Origin: Pseudomonadota bacterium
Lineage (GTDB): Bacteria; Pseudomonadota; Alphaproteobacteria; Caulobacterales; Caulobacteraceae
Direction: 5' to 3'
Length of the DNA: 40,008 bases
Assembly: GCA_023428785.1 (NCBI GenBank)
Contig: JAEYWU010000091.1
Span: 1 to 40,008, forward strand
Position 1 is the stretch's first letter. Each line of letters begins with the position of its first letter. Both the position numbers and the translations under genes were made by a program. The notes under the pieces were generated by a model. That model saw only the letters and a program-made list of their open reading frames with translations. It was not told where the DNA came from and ran no database searches. Shown here in pieces: positions 1-8,367 of the stretch.

Positions 1-101
1 GGTCAGACCGCCGCGAGCGCCCGCCCGAGCGACCCCGGGACAAAACGCCCTGACGAGCGCTGCATTCCAGCAGCGCGGGCGCGGCCCTATATCCAAGGGG
101 C

Positions 102-1985
102 ATGAGCGAGGTCAGCGAATCGAATCCCCTCAAGGCCGCGGATCTGATCCGCGATGAGGCGAAGCGCGCGCCCGAGGGGCCGGGCGTCTACCGGATGTAC
201 GGCGAGGACGGCTCGTGCCTGTATGTCGGCAAGGCGCGGTCGATCAAAAAGCGCGTGACCCAGTACGCCCAGGGCCGCTTCCACACCCAGCGCATCGCCC
301 ACATGGTGGCCCTGACGCGGTCGATGGAGTTCGTCTCGACGAAGACCGAGACCGAGGCGCTGCTCCTCGAGAGCAATTTCATCAAGAAGCTCAAGCCGCG
401 GTTCAACGTGGTGCTCAGGGATGACAAGTCCTTCGCCGAGCTGATGATCCGGCGCGATCACCCGGCGCCGCAGATCAGGAAGCATCGCGGCGCCCACACC
501 ATCAAGGGCGACTATTTCGGGCCGTTCGCCTCGACCTGGGCGGTGAACCGGACCCTGACGACGCTGCAGAAGGCGTTCCTGCTCCGGTCGTGCTCGGACA
601 GCGTCTACGAAAGCCGGACGCGGCCCTGCATGCTGCATCAGATCAAGCGCTGCTCGGCGCCGTGCGTCGATCTGATCTCCCAGGACGACTACATGGCCCT
701 GGTCGACGAGGCCGAGGCCTTCCTGCGGGGCAAGTCGCGGGCAGTGATCGGGCGGCTGTCGGCCGAGATGCAGGCGGCCAGCGACGACATGGATTTCGAG
801 CAGGCGGCGCGCATTCGCGACCGCATCCGGGCCCTGTCGGCGATCTCGATGGAGAACTCGGTCTCGGCCGAGGGCGTGGCGGAGGCGGACGTCTTCGCCC
901 TGCATTCCGACGGCGGTCAGGCCTGCGTGCAGGTATTCTTCTATCGCGGCGGCCAGAACTGGGGCGGGCGGGCCTATTTCCCGCGCGTGGACCGGACGGA
1001 CACCGATCCGGAGATTCTGGCGGCCTTCCTGGGGCAGTTCTACGAGGACAAGCCGGTGCCTCGGCAGATCCTGTCCAACGTCGTCCCTTTCGAGAAGGAG
1101 CTGCTGGAAGAGGCCTTCTCGATGATGGCCAGGCAGACCGACGGGCGCCGGGTCGTGACGATCGAAAAGCCCCAGCGGGGTGATCGCAAGGCGCTGGTCG
1201 ACCACGCCCTGACGAACGCCCGCGAGGCGCTGGGCCGGCGGATGGCCGAGAGTTCGGCCCAAGGCAAGATTCTGGACGAGGTGGTCGAGGCCTTCGGCCT
1301 GGAGGGTAGGCCCGAGCGGATCGAAATCTACGACAACGCCCACATCCAGGGCACGAATGCGGTCGGCACCATGGTCGTCGCCGGCCCCGAGGGCTTCCGC
1401 AAGACCCAGTACCGCAAGTTCAACATCCGGGGCGAAGAGCTCACGCCCGGCGACGACTTCGGCATGATGCGCGAGGTCATGAAGCGCCGCTTCGGCCGTC
1501 TGGTGAAAGAGGAGGAAGAGGGAGACGGCGCGGAACGCCCCGATCTCCTTTTGATCGACGGCGGCGCGGGCCAGCTGGCGGAGGTGCGGGCCGTCCTGGA
1601 TGAGCTGGGTCTGGACGATATCCTGGCCGTCGGCGTCGCCAAGGGGCCGGACCGGGACGCCGGGCTGGAGCGGTTCTTCATCCCTGGAAAGCCGCCCTTC
1701 ATGCTGCCGCTGAAGTCGCCGGCCCTCTACTACATCCAGCGTCTGCGCGACGAGGCGCACCGCTTCGCCAACGGCGCCCACGCCAAGCGGCGCTCTATGG
1801 ACATAAAGAAGAACCCGCTCGACGAAATCGAAGGGGTCGGTCCCGGCCGCAAGAAGGCGCTGCTGCACGCTTTCGGATCAGCCCGGGGGGTTTCCCGCGC
1901 CTCGGTCGCCGACCTGGTGAAGGTGGATGGGGTCAGCGAGGCCCTGGCAGAGAGGATCCACGCCTTTTTCCGCCCTGGTCGGTAA
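102..1985 (+). CDS. uvrC: UvrABC excinuclease subunit C
   Basis: UvrC makes the dual incisions around bulky DNA lesions during nucleotide excision repair, after UvrA and UvrB have loaded. At 627 residues it has the usual length. The order of domains is complete: an N-terminal GIY-YIG nuclease (GVYRMY near residue 28, then LYVGKA), the cysteine cluster of the linker (PCMLHQIKRCSAPC), a UVR motif that binds UvrB around residues 220-255 (MDFEQAARIRDRIRAL), an RNase H-like nuclease with YDNAHIQGT and LLIDGGAGQL, and two C-terminal helix-hairpin-helix motifs (IEGVGPGRKKAL and VDGVSEALAERI). The ATG at 102 follows a purine-rich AAGGGG stretch. It is a housekeeping gene and marks the left border of the glycan locus. 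Nothing is missing or odd, and the assignment is firm. Confidence 0.98.
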   Translation: MSEVSESNPLKAADLIRDEAKRAPEGPGVYRMYGEDGSCLYVGKARSIKKRVTQYAQGRFHTQRIAHMVALTRSMEFVSTKTETEALLLESNFIKKLKPRFNVVLRDDKSFAELMIRRDHPAPQIRKHRGAHTIKGDYFGPFASTWAVNRTLTTLQKAFLLRSCSDSVYESRTRPCMLHQIKRCSAPCVDLISQDDYMALVDEAEAFLRGKSRAVIGRLSAEMQAASDDMDFEQAARIRDRIRALSAISMENSVSAEGVAEADVFALHSDGGQACVQVFFYRGGQNWGGRAYFPRVDRTDTDPEILAAFLGQFYEDKPVPRQILSNVVPFEKELLEEAFSMMARQTDGRRVVTIEKPQRGDRKALVDHALTNAREALGRRMAESSAQGKILDEVVEAFGLEGRPERIEIYDNAHIQGTNAVGTMVVAGPEGFRKTQYRKFNIRGEELTPGDDFGMMREVMKRRFGRLVKEEEEGDGAERPDLLLIDGGAGQLAEVRAVLDELGLDDILAVGVAKGPDRDAGLERFFIPGKPPFMLPLKSPALYYIQRLRDEAHRFANGAHAKRRSMDIKKNPLDEIEGVGPGRKKALLHAFGSARGVSRASVADLVKVDGVSEALAERIHAFFRPGR

Positions 1986-2060
1986 TACACGCAGACCGAT
2001 AGACTGCAGAGGGCACAGCCTTTGCGCGTATTTCGTCATTGATGGCGGGAGCGTCGCAGA

Positions 2061-3173
2061 ATGGCACACACTATCCGGCAGATGAAAATGGAGGACGCTG
2101 CGGCGATCAGCGGACTTCTGGACTGGGCCTGGTTCGCGCACCGTTCCGAAGCGGGCTGGAAGTGGCTGGCGCGGACGCCGCGGTCGCGCGAGGCCCGCGC
2201 TATCCCGGTCGGCCTGGTCGCCGAGGATGCTGACGGTCGTGTGGGCGGCGTCGTCGGAATCTTCGCCCAGGACTACGCGATCGGAGATGACTGGGTCGTT
2301 GGCGTGACCGGTCACACCCTGATCGTCGATCCTGCGATGAAGGGCGTGGCTTCGAAGCTGCTGCGGCGGTACGCGGAGACAGAGGGCGTGTTCGGCGTCT
2401 TTCACTTCAACGCCAACGCCTTGTCGGCGCCCATGTACAGCCGGTTCGGCTTCTCCGGGTGGCCGGTCGACAACCCAGACCTCAAGCTGGTCTGGCCGGT
2501 TGATCCGCTGGCTATCCTCGCGGAGCGTGCCTCGGCCGCGACCCTTCGTGGGCGCCGGCCAGGTCAGGAGATGTTCCTGCGCGACCGGCTTTTCACGCCG
2601 GACCTGATCCGTCTTGGGGCGAACGTGGAGCAGGTGTTCGCCGACCAGGTTGACGCGCGCTTCGACCGGTTCTGGGACGCGCTACGCGCCGAGGGCGTTC
2701 TGACCGCCCGGCGTGATGCAGCATCCCTGCGCTGGCGCATGTCGGACCCGGACCGGACCCTGGACCCGTTCCTGCTGGTGTGGAGCGAGGACGGAGAAAT
2801 CGCCGGCTACGTCCTGGCCCAGATCATCAAGGTCAATGAGGCGACGGCGCCGGATCTGGAGATCGTCGATGTGGTTGCCCTCAAGCATAGCGCTGACCGT
2901 GCGATACCCGGCCTCGTCCACGCCTTGTTGAAAAACGGTCCGCGCCTCGGCGTCGCGCGGGTGCGCCTGTCGGTGGTGAGCCGCGAACTGGCACGTCGGC
3001 TGGGAGGCGTCTCCGGTGCGCTGAAGGTCCGGCGCCATGTGCATGGCCATGCCAGACTTTCGGATGAAGGCGTGATCCAAGCCTCCCGCTGGAGGCTCAC
3101 GCCCTACGACGGCGACTACGGCTTTTGTCTGCGGTCGCCGCCCAGACCGCAGAACCATCGCGTTGCCGCCTGA
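2061..3173 (+). CDS. GNAT-fold acetyltransferase-like protein, copy 1
   Basis: A 370-residue protein whose first 150 residues resemble GNAT N-acetyltransferases. It opens with MAHTIRQMKMEDAAAISGLL, followed by a beta-strand-like VGLVAEDADGRVGG, a TGHTLIVDPAMKGVASKLL stretch in the place of the acetyl-CoA loop, and YSRFGF, typical of the last GNAT strands. A second half (about 190-350) contains LRWRMSDPDRT and IAGYVLAQ and looks like another GNAT-like or substrate domain. The start at 2061 has a GGGAG ribosome site about nine bases upstream. The next gene is a full-length paralogue with the same two-part layout. Acetyl transfer to a sugar nucleotide or glycan would suit the neighbourhood, but the substrate cannot be read from the sequence. 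The GNAT call rests on overall pattern and is moderate. Confidence 0.7.
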   Translation: MAHTIRQMKMEDAAAISGLLDWAWFAHRSEAGWKWLARTPRSREARAIPVGLVAEDADGRVGGVVGIFAQDYAIGDDWVVGVTGHTLIVDPAMKGVASKLLRRYAETEGVFGVFHFNANALSAPMYSRFGFSGWPVDNPDLKLVWPVDPLAILAERASAATLRGRRPGQEMFLRDRLFTPDLIRLGANVEQVFADQVDARFDRFWDALRAEGVLTARRDAASLRWRMSDPDRTLDPFLLVWSEDGEIAGYVLAQIIKVNEATAPDLEIVDVVALKHSADRAIPGLVHALLKNGPRLGVARVRLSVVSRELARRLGGVSGALKVRRHVHGHARLSDEGVIQASRWRLTPYDGDYGFCLRSPPRPQNHRVAA

Positions 3174-3214
3174 TTCTTGCGTGGTGGTGCGGACCCGCAG
3201 GGAGTCCGCCCACA

Positions 3215-4339
3215 ATGGCACACGTCATCCGCCCAATCCGCATGAGCGACGCCGACGCCGTGTCTGCGCTGCTGGACTGGGCCTGGTTTGCACCGCGGTC
3301 CGAGGCCGGTTGGCGATGGCTGTGTCGCACGCCGAGATCACGCGATGCCCGTGCGATGCCTGTCGGCTTCGTAGCGGAAGACAGCGACGGACAAGTCGGC
3401 GGGGTCTTCGGGCTCTTCGTCCAGGACTATAGCTCCAGCCGCGGCGAGGCCGTGGGGGGCACAGGGCATTCCCTCATCGTCCACCCGCGCCTCAAGGGGG
3501 CTTCGGCCGGCCTGATCGACGCCGCTCTCGACCAGGCGGGTCTGTTCGGCCTGACCATCCTCAACGGCAATCTGCGAGCCGTACCGATCTATGCTCGACA
3601 CGGCTTCCAGCCCTGTCCGGCCGAGGGCGCCGACGCGACGCTGATCTGGATCACAAATCCCCTCGCGGTTCTCGCCGAGCGCGCTGTCCGGGCGCGCTTC
3701 GATGGCCAAGCGCCCGCCCAGAGTCGCCCCGCCGAAAAGTTCATGAGCGATCGTCTGTTCACGGCGGAACCGGCGCGACTTGGAGACCGCATCGTGGCCT
3801 TGGGTGCGGCGGATCTTGACGAACGCGTCGACAGCTTCTGGACTGCTCTCGCCGACGAAGGGCGTCTCACGGCTCGTCGTGATCAAGCCGCGCTACGCTG
3901 GCGTATGTCCGATCCGGACCGAACACGCGACCCGATCCTCCTGGCCTGGATGGATGGTGATCGCATCGCGGGCCTCGCCCTGGCCCAGCTAAGCAAGATC
4001 AATCAGATCCAGTGCCCGAGCCTGGATGTGATCGACCTGGTGGCGCTGGAGCCCTTCGCCCGTCGTGCGACGCCGGAGTTGGTCGCCGCGCTGGTGCGCA
4101 ACGCCTCGCGGCTTGGCGCGGCCCGCGTCCGGATCGCCGTGGCCACGCCAGAGATCGAGAACCTGGTGGCGTCCGTCCCGGGCATGCTGAAGCGACGCGC
4201 TCATATTCACGGGCACGCCCGTTTCAGCCGGGACGGCGCAGATTTGGCGCGCGACTGGCGCCTTACTCCCTACGATGGCGAGTTTGGGATCGGCCTTCGG
4301 CAGCCTCCCCGTCTGCTACGTCAGGCAGAAGCGGCCTGA
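3215..4339 (+). CDS. GNAT-fold acetyltransferase-like protein, copy 2
   Basis: A 374-residue paralogue of the preceding gene. They share the opening (MAHVIRPIRMSDADAVSALL), the DWAWF and RSEAGW blocks, RTPRSRDARAMPVGFVAEDSDG, TGHSLIVHP and the second-half LRWRMSDPDRT motif, so this is a tandem duplication. The frame is open further upstream to 3125, overlapping the previous gene. The ATG at 3215 is preferred because it matches the paralogue start exactly and has a GGGAG site about ten bases upstream. It lies 41 bases after the previous stop and is probably cotranscribed with it. It ends only 12 bases from the convergent guanylyltransferase gene. The likely role is the same as copy 1: transfer of an acyl group to an unidentified small molecule or sugar. 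Confidence 0.7.
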   Translation: MAHVIRPIRMSDADAVSALLDWAWFAPRSEAGWRWLCRTPRSRDARAMPVGFVAEDSDGQVGGVFGLFVQDYSSSRGEAVGGTGHSLIVHPRLKGASAGLIDAALDQAGLFGLTILNGNLRAVPIYARHGFQPCPAEGADATLIWITNPLAVLAERAVRARFDGQAPAQSRPAEKFMSDRLFTAEPARLGDRIVALGAADLDERVDSFWTALADEGRLTARRDQAALRWRMSDPDRTRDPILLAWMDGDRIAGLALAQLSKINQIQCPSLDVIDLVALEPFARRATPELVAALVRNASRLGAARVRIAVATPEIENLVASVPGMLKRRAHIHGHARFSRDGADLARDWRLTPYDGEFGIGLRQPPRLLRQAEAA

Positions 4340-4351
4340 TCTGTGCTGCGG

Positions 4352-6418
4352 CTAGCTGAGCGTCAGCGGAGGACTGAAGGTCCGATCGGATGCGAAACTG
4401 GCGGCCAAGGCCTGCAAGGCCGTGAGCAGAGCGCATAGCGCCTGTGGGGTCGCGAGGCCGTTGCCTGCGCCGCTGCGCCCATTCAGTCGATCCGACCAAA
4501 GTCCGTCGGGCGACAGGTAGGGCTCGATCGATGCGAGAGCAGCCTCTGCTTCGTCTTGAAACGCACCAGAGTCATTTGGGTATGACGCCGCCATGACCAG
4601 AGCCGCCTTCAGCCGCTCTGTCTGGGTCTCAAGGCGAAGGGTCTCAAGAACCGGTCTCGAGGTCGCATCCAGGCCTTGGCAGCCGACGTCGAAGAGCCGT
4701 CGCGCAATCCGGGCGCCATCTGCGTGCCGACGCCGTGACGCCCACGTCTGAATCAGCCGCGCCATTGCGAACTGCTGAGTGGGAGTGACAATCCTCACGC
4801 CTTCGGTCGTGCTCGCAGCAAAGCTGTTCTCTTCCTCTGAAAGATCGAGGGCTTGTCGCGCGGTCCTGTCAGCGCGATCGCGCCACTTTTCGTCGGGCTC
4901 AATCGCCTCCCATGCAAGGAACGCCTCAAAGAGGCGCAGGAGGGGCTCTGAGCTCCAAGGCGCCGTCGCGTCGTCGCGCTCATCTGGCCTGGCGTTCAAG
5001 CCCGCGTCCAGCAACGCTCCGATCGCATCCGCGACCTCAACGGACCCGCCAGGACTTTCGGCGAGCAAGGCGAGCGCGAGATCGTCGATGGAGGCGTCGT
5101 CCGGCTTCAGGCGAGCTGACGCCGAAGCCTGAATCAAAGCCGCCCAAGGGCCCGCCCAACCCATGGTCCCCGCAAGACGCAAGGCGTACGCCGCCCAAAG
5201 CCGGACCCGACCGTTGTCGTCGGTCGCGACAGGCCGCCCGGCTGCGTCCAAGGCGTCATGGAAGGCGCCGGCCGGCGAGACCCCCAGACTTGACCAGACG
5301 GGCAGGGCCCGCAGGCGAATCCACTCGGCCAACGTCCTGGCGCGCGAGGCCAGGGTGAGTTGCTCAGGGCGCGTCAGCTTGAAGACGTCGGCCGCTTCTC
5401 TGACGCGACCGGCTCCCTGCCGCGTCGTCACCAACACCTGCCCTGGATTGGCGACAACGATCACCTCGGGGAGGCCGATCACGGCGACGCTTACGCCCGG
5501 CGCAGCGCGAATGAGTCCGCCGTCGGACTCGACGCGCAGGACGGCTCCACGGTCACCGCCGCCACCGTCTATGACCGCATCCCAGCTGCCCACATCCGAC
5601 CACGAGAAATCGACCGGCAGCACGCTGGCTCGATCGGTCCGCTCCATGACGGCGTAGTCGATGGCGATCTTGGGCGCTCCACAGAAGGCATGGCCAAGGT
5701 GGATCGTTGCCCCTGACACGCGGCCAGTCTCGACCGCTGCCTCGACCGCTTCCAGAATGGCCGGCTCGTAGCGTTTGATCTCATCGAGGAGAACATCGGC
5801 GCGCGTGATGAAGTTGCCGCTGTTCCAGAGATAGCCGCGGGCGATGTACTCGGCGGCGACCTCGGGCGCGGGCTTCTCGACGAAGGCCTCAACCGGAGTC
5901 ACGCCTGCCCCGGTTTGGTCCGCGCCGGCGATGTATCCGAATGCGGACGATGGCCAGGTAGGACGGACGCCCAAGGTGACAATGCGGCCCTGAAGGGCGG
6001 ACTCGGCCGCCGTGTGAACCGCTCGGCGAAAGGCTTCGAAGTCGGGGACGTGATGGTCCGACGCCACGACCGCCAGAATAGCGTCGGGATCGGCCCTCAG
6101 CGCCACCAGAGCCGCGGCCGCCATTGCTGGCGCCGAGTCACGAGGCTCGGGCTCAAGAACGATGCGGGCTCGTTCCCCCAAGGCCGAGAGTTCGGCCTGG
6201 ACAGCCTGACTGTGACCGGATCCGGCTACGACGATGGGCAGCGCCTGGCCCCGGGCCAGCGGAAAGAGCCGCTTCACCGTCTCGGCGAAAAGGCTGCAGT
6301 CACCGATCAGGTCGAGAAAGGGCTTGGGCTGCGTTGGCGTCGAGGCCGGCCAGAGACGCGAGCCGGCTCCACCGCACATGATGACCGGTATCGTGCTCAG
6401 CAAGTTGGCGCTTCCCAT
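4352..6418 (-). CDS. Mannose-1-phosphate guanylyltransferase fused to a degenerate AGE-like domain
   Basis: The N-terminal 350 residues are a GDP-mannose pyrophosphorylase (mannose-1-phosphate plus GTP to GDP-mannose). The motifs are CGGAGSRLWPAS, PKPF, EPRDSAPA, ASDHHV, FVEKPAP, YLWNSGNF, IDYAVMERT and WSDVGSWDAV. The usual cupin phosphomannose isomerase tail is absent. Residues about 370-680 instead align with N-acylglucosamine 2-epimerase (AGE) family proteins such as the one at 9257-10396. Every catalytic histidine position is changed. The NPHMHLLEA-like motif reads EPLLRLFEA at 491-499, the EPGHMFEW-like motif reads TPTQQFAM at 545-552, and the C-terminal YH is replaced; TERLKA is kept. 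The first domain is therefore likely active and the tail likely non-catalytic, perhaps regulatory or for assembly. The gene is transcribed away from wzm and makes the GDP-mannose used by Gmd at 20722-21702. Confidence 0.9.
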   Translation of the reverse strand: MGSANLLSTIPVIMCGGAGSRLWPASTPTQPKPFLDLIGDCSLFAETVKRLFPLARGQALPIVVAGSGHSQAVQAELSALGERARIVLEPEPRDSAPAMAAAALVALRADPDAILAVVASDHHVPDFEAFRRAVHTAAESALQGRIVTLGVRPTWPSSAFGYIAGADQTGAGVTPVEAFVEKPAPEVAAEYIARGYLWNSGNFITRADVLLDEIKRYEPAILEAVEAAVETGRVSGATIHLGHAFCGAPKIAIDYAVMERTDRASVLPVDFSWSDVGSWDAVIDGGGGDRGAVLRVESDGGLIRAAPGVSVAVIGLPEVIVVANPGQVLVTTRQGAGRVREAADVFKLTRPEQLTLASRARTLAEWIRLRALPVWSSLGVSPAGAFHDALDAAGRPVATDDNGRVRLWAAYALRLAGTMGWAGPWAALIQASASARLKPDDASIDDLALALLAESPGGSVEVADAIGALLDAGLNARPDERDDATAPWSSEPLLRLFEAFLAWEAIEPDEKWRDRADRTARQALDLSEEENSFAASTTEGVRIVTPTQQFAMARLIQTWASRRRHADGARIARRLFDVGCQGLDATSRPVLETLRLETQTERLKAALVMAASYPNDSGAFQDEAEAALASIEPYLSPDGLWSDRLNGRSGAGNGLATPQALCALLTALQALAASFASDRTFSPPLTLS

Positions 6419-6781
6419 GCTCTGGACAAAGTGACCTTAGCCTGCCGCGCTCATGCAACGTTTCTTCAGTGCAGGCAAATGATGCGCAATAGGTGCAGCA
6501 AGCTGGCCACAGTTTCTAGAATAGCGCCCAAGATAGCGGCTCTACTGGCCCTTTTCTGCGTTTTGCGGCTGGCCTGACCCTGGCCAGTGGTGTCGCCTTG
6601 TCGCAGGGCGGTCGTCGTGCCGGGCGCCGTCGCGACGACTCGAAGGAAAACCCACTGCAAAGCCTGTTGAATTTTGGGGGATTCGGGAGAACTGCGCCGC
6701 TCGCCGGGTGCGTCGGCCTGTCGGTTGCTATGGCTGTGGCATGGGTTATAGGTGGCCCCCGCATCAGGAGGGTTACAGCGC
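6419..6781. other. 363-base intergenic region between divergent glycan genes
   Basis: No convincing gene is present. The open frames here lack ribosome sites and recognisable proteins. The stretch separates the divergent starts of the guanylyltransferase gene (6418, minus) and wzm (6782, plus), so promoters for both should lie in it. The only sites I can point to are the wzm promoter-like pair at 6725-6752 and an inverted repeat with arms CTGGCC at 6569-6574 and GGCCAG at 6582-6587. That repeat could be an operator or a hairpin. The region is less GC-rich than the flanking genes. Confidence 0.5.
6725..6752 (+). promoter_or_regulatory. Putative sigma-70 promoter of the wzm-wzt block
   Basis: TTGCTA at 6725-6730 and TATAGG at 6747-6752 are separated by 16 bases. 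They would start transcription near 6759, just ahead of the AGGAGGG ribosome site at 6766-6772 and the GTG at 6782. The -10 element is imperfect, so this is a prediction only. Confidence 0.4.
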
Positions 6782-7588
6782 GTGACGCACGCTAGAGATT
6801 CAAACACGGGGTCGGATGGCCTGTGGGATGTTCTTGAGGGCGTGCAGGCCTGGCGACTATGGGCCTATCTCGGGCTTGTCGACATTCGTCAACGCTACCG
6901 ACGGTCCATGCTCGGCCCCCTCTGGCTCGCTTTTGGGTTGGGCGCAACGGTTCTTGGCGTAGGCCTGCTCTATTCTCGCGTCCTTTCCACGCCAGCCCCC
7001 GAGTATGTTCCCTTTCTGGCGGCCAGTCTTTGGGCTTGGCAGCTCCTGGCGACCGTGCTGGTCGAGGCGACCACGTTGTTCGCGACCTCTGCGGTGATCA
7101 TCACTTCCGTGCGGATGCCCTATACTTCACTGGTGCTGCGATCGATCGTGCGAAATCTCATCGTTGCGGCCCATGGCCTGGCGGTCGTGCTGATCGTTTT
7201 CGTCTGGTACCGCGTGGAGGTCAGCCCTGTGGCGCTTCTCGCCATTCCCGGCGTTATCCTGCTTTGCATCAATCTTTACTGGATGGCGCTGATTATCGCG
7301 CTGATCAGCGCGCGCTTTCGCGATGTCGGCCAGATCGTCATCTACCTCATGAGCCTGATGCTGTTCCTTACGCCGGTCATCTGGATGCCGACGCAGCTTC
7401 ATCCCGGCAGCGTCTTCCTGATGTTCAACCCGCTGGCTCACCTGATCGCGATCGTGCGTGATCCGATCGTGTTCGGCACGATTCCAGTCCAGAGCCTGCT
7501 TGTCTGCAGTGGGATGGCCGTGGCCGGAGTGTTCGCCGGAGCCTTCATCTTCGCACGCCTGCGGCGCTACGTCGCTTACTGGACCTGA
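6782..7588 (+). CDS. wzm: ABC transporter permease for O-antigen or capsular polysaccharide export (Wzm family)
   Basis: The inner-membrane half of an ABC-2 type polysaccharide exporter, which moves a lipid-linked glycan from cytoplasm to periplasm. The 268-residue protein has a short cytoplasmic N-terminus, a RQRYRRSMLGPLW motif characteristic of ABC-2 polysaccharide permeases, about six hydrophobic segments, and the late motif LTPVIWMP followed by FNPLAHLI, also typical of the family. The frame is open to a GTG at 6752. The GTG at 6782 is chosen because AGGAGGG at 6766-6772 lies nine bases upstream of it. The ATPase partner starts one base after the stop, so the two are translationally coupled. 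This pair implies that the chain built by the surrounding enzymes is exported by the ABC-dependent route; no Wzy or Wzx was seen. Confidence 0.92.
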   Translation: MTHARDSNTGSDGLWDVLEGVQAWRLWAYLGLVDIRQRYRRSMLGPLWLAFGLGATVLGVGLLYSRVLSTPAPEYVPFLAASLWAWQLLATVLVEATTLFATSAVIITSVRMPYTSLVLRSIVRNLIVAAHGLAVVLIVFVWYRVEVSPVALLAIPGVILLCINLYWMALIIALISARFRDVGQIVIYLMSLMLFLTPVIWMPTQLHPGSVFLMFNPLAHLIAIVRDPIVFGTIPVQSLLVCSGMAVAGVFAGAFIFARLRRYVAYWT

Positions 7589-7589
7589 C

Positions 7590-8336
7590 ATGTCGATCAA
7601 GCTCACCGCCGTCACCGTCGACCTGCCAATCTATTCGGTCAACGCGCGCTCGCTGCGGCAATCGGCGCTGGCCGCCGTGGGGGGCAAGCTGCTGAAGCGC
7701 GGCAATGACAGTGTCATGGTCCGGGCCCTCAGCAACGTGTCGGTTGAGATCAATGACGGCGACCGGGTCGCCCTGATTGGTCCCAATGGGGCGGGCAAAA
7801 CGACGCTGCTGCGCGTGATGGCCGGCGTCTACGCGCCGACCAGCGGGCGCGTGGCGGTGCACGGCAAGGTTTCTGCGGCCCTTAACGTCGGCCTTGGCCT
7901 CGATCCGGAATTGTCCGGGCGCGAGAACATCGAGATTCTCGCCTACTATCGGGGCAAGAGCCGCCGGGAACTGAACGCCCACATCGACGAGATTGTCGAC
8001 GCCACCGAGCTGGGCGCTTTCATCGACCTGCCGGTTCGCACCTATTCATCGGGGATGATGGGCCGACTGACCTTCGCTACCGCCACGGCGTTCGATCCGG
8101 ACGTGCTGTTGATGGACGAATGGCTGCTCGCGGGCGACCAGCGCTTCCTCGATCAGGCAGCGGAGCGGATGGAGGCCTTTGTGTCTCGCGCGCGCATTTT
8201 GGTCCTGGCGTCGCACTCGCTCGAGATCGTGAGCCGGTTCTGCAACAAGGCGATCTGGCTGGAGCAGGGTCAGGTTGCAGCCGCCGGTCCGGTCGAAGAG
8301 GTCGTGTCTCGATACGAGGCGACGGCCGCCGCTTGA
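7590..8336 (+). CDS. wzt: ABC transporter ATPase for polysaccharide export (Wzt/KpsT family)
   Basis: The ATPase that powers Wzm. In 248 residues it has Walker A GPNGAGKTT, a signature region in the divergent form YSSGMMGRL (typical of Wzt and KpsT proteins, in place of LSGGQ), Walker B VLLMDEWLLAGD and a switch histidine in LASHSLE. The ATG at 7590 is chosen over the longer open frame because it begins the conserved MSIKLTAVTVDLP region and sits one base after the wzm stop. The long C-terminal carbohydrate-binding domain of some Wzt proteins is absent. By analogy this suggests an exporter that does not recognise a terminal chain modification through Wzt, though the decorating enzymes nearby could still act on the chain. 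rmlA follows after 31 bases. Confidence 0.93.
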   Translation: MSIKLTAVTVDLPIYSVNARSLRQSALAAVGGKLLKRGNDSVMVRALSNVSVEINDGDRVALIGPNGAGKTTLLRVMAGVYAPTSGRVAVHGKVSAALNVGLGLDPELSGRENIEILAYYRGKSRRELNAHIDEIVDATELGAFIDLPVRTYSSGMMGRLTFATATAFDPDVLLMDEWLLAGDQRFLDQAAERMEAFVSRARILVLASHSLEIVSRFCNKAIWLEQGQVAAAGPVEEVVSRYEATAAA

Positions 8337-8367
8337 CGGCGGGCGGCGTCCAGTCGGAGGCGATCGG

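Noticed and set aside
1..101. A coding or RNA feature upstream of uvrC
   Set aside because: The 101 bases are GC-rich with no clear gene, and the window starts too close to judge a promoter.
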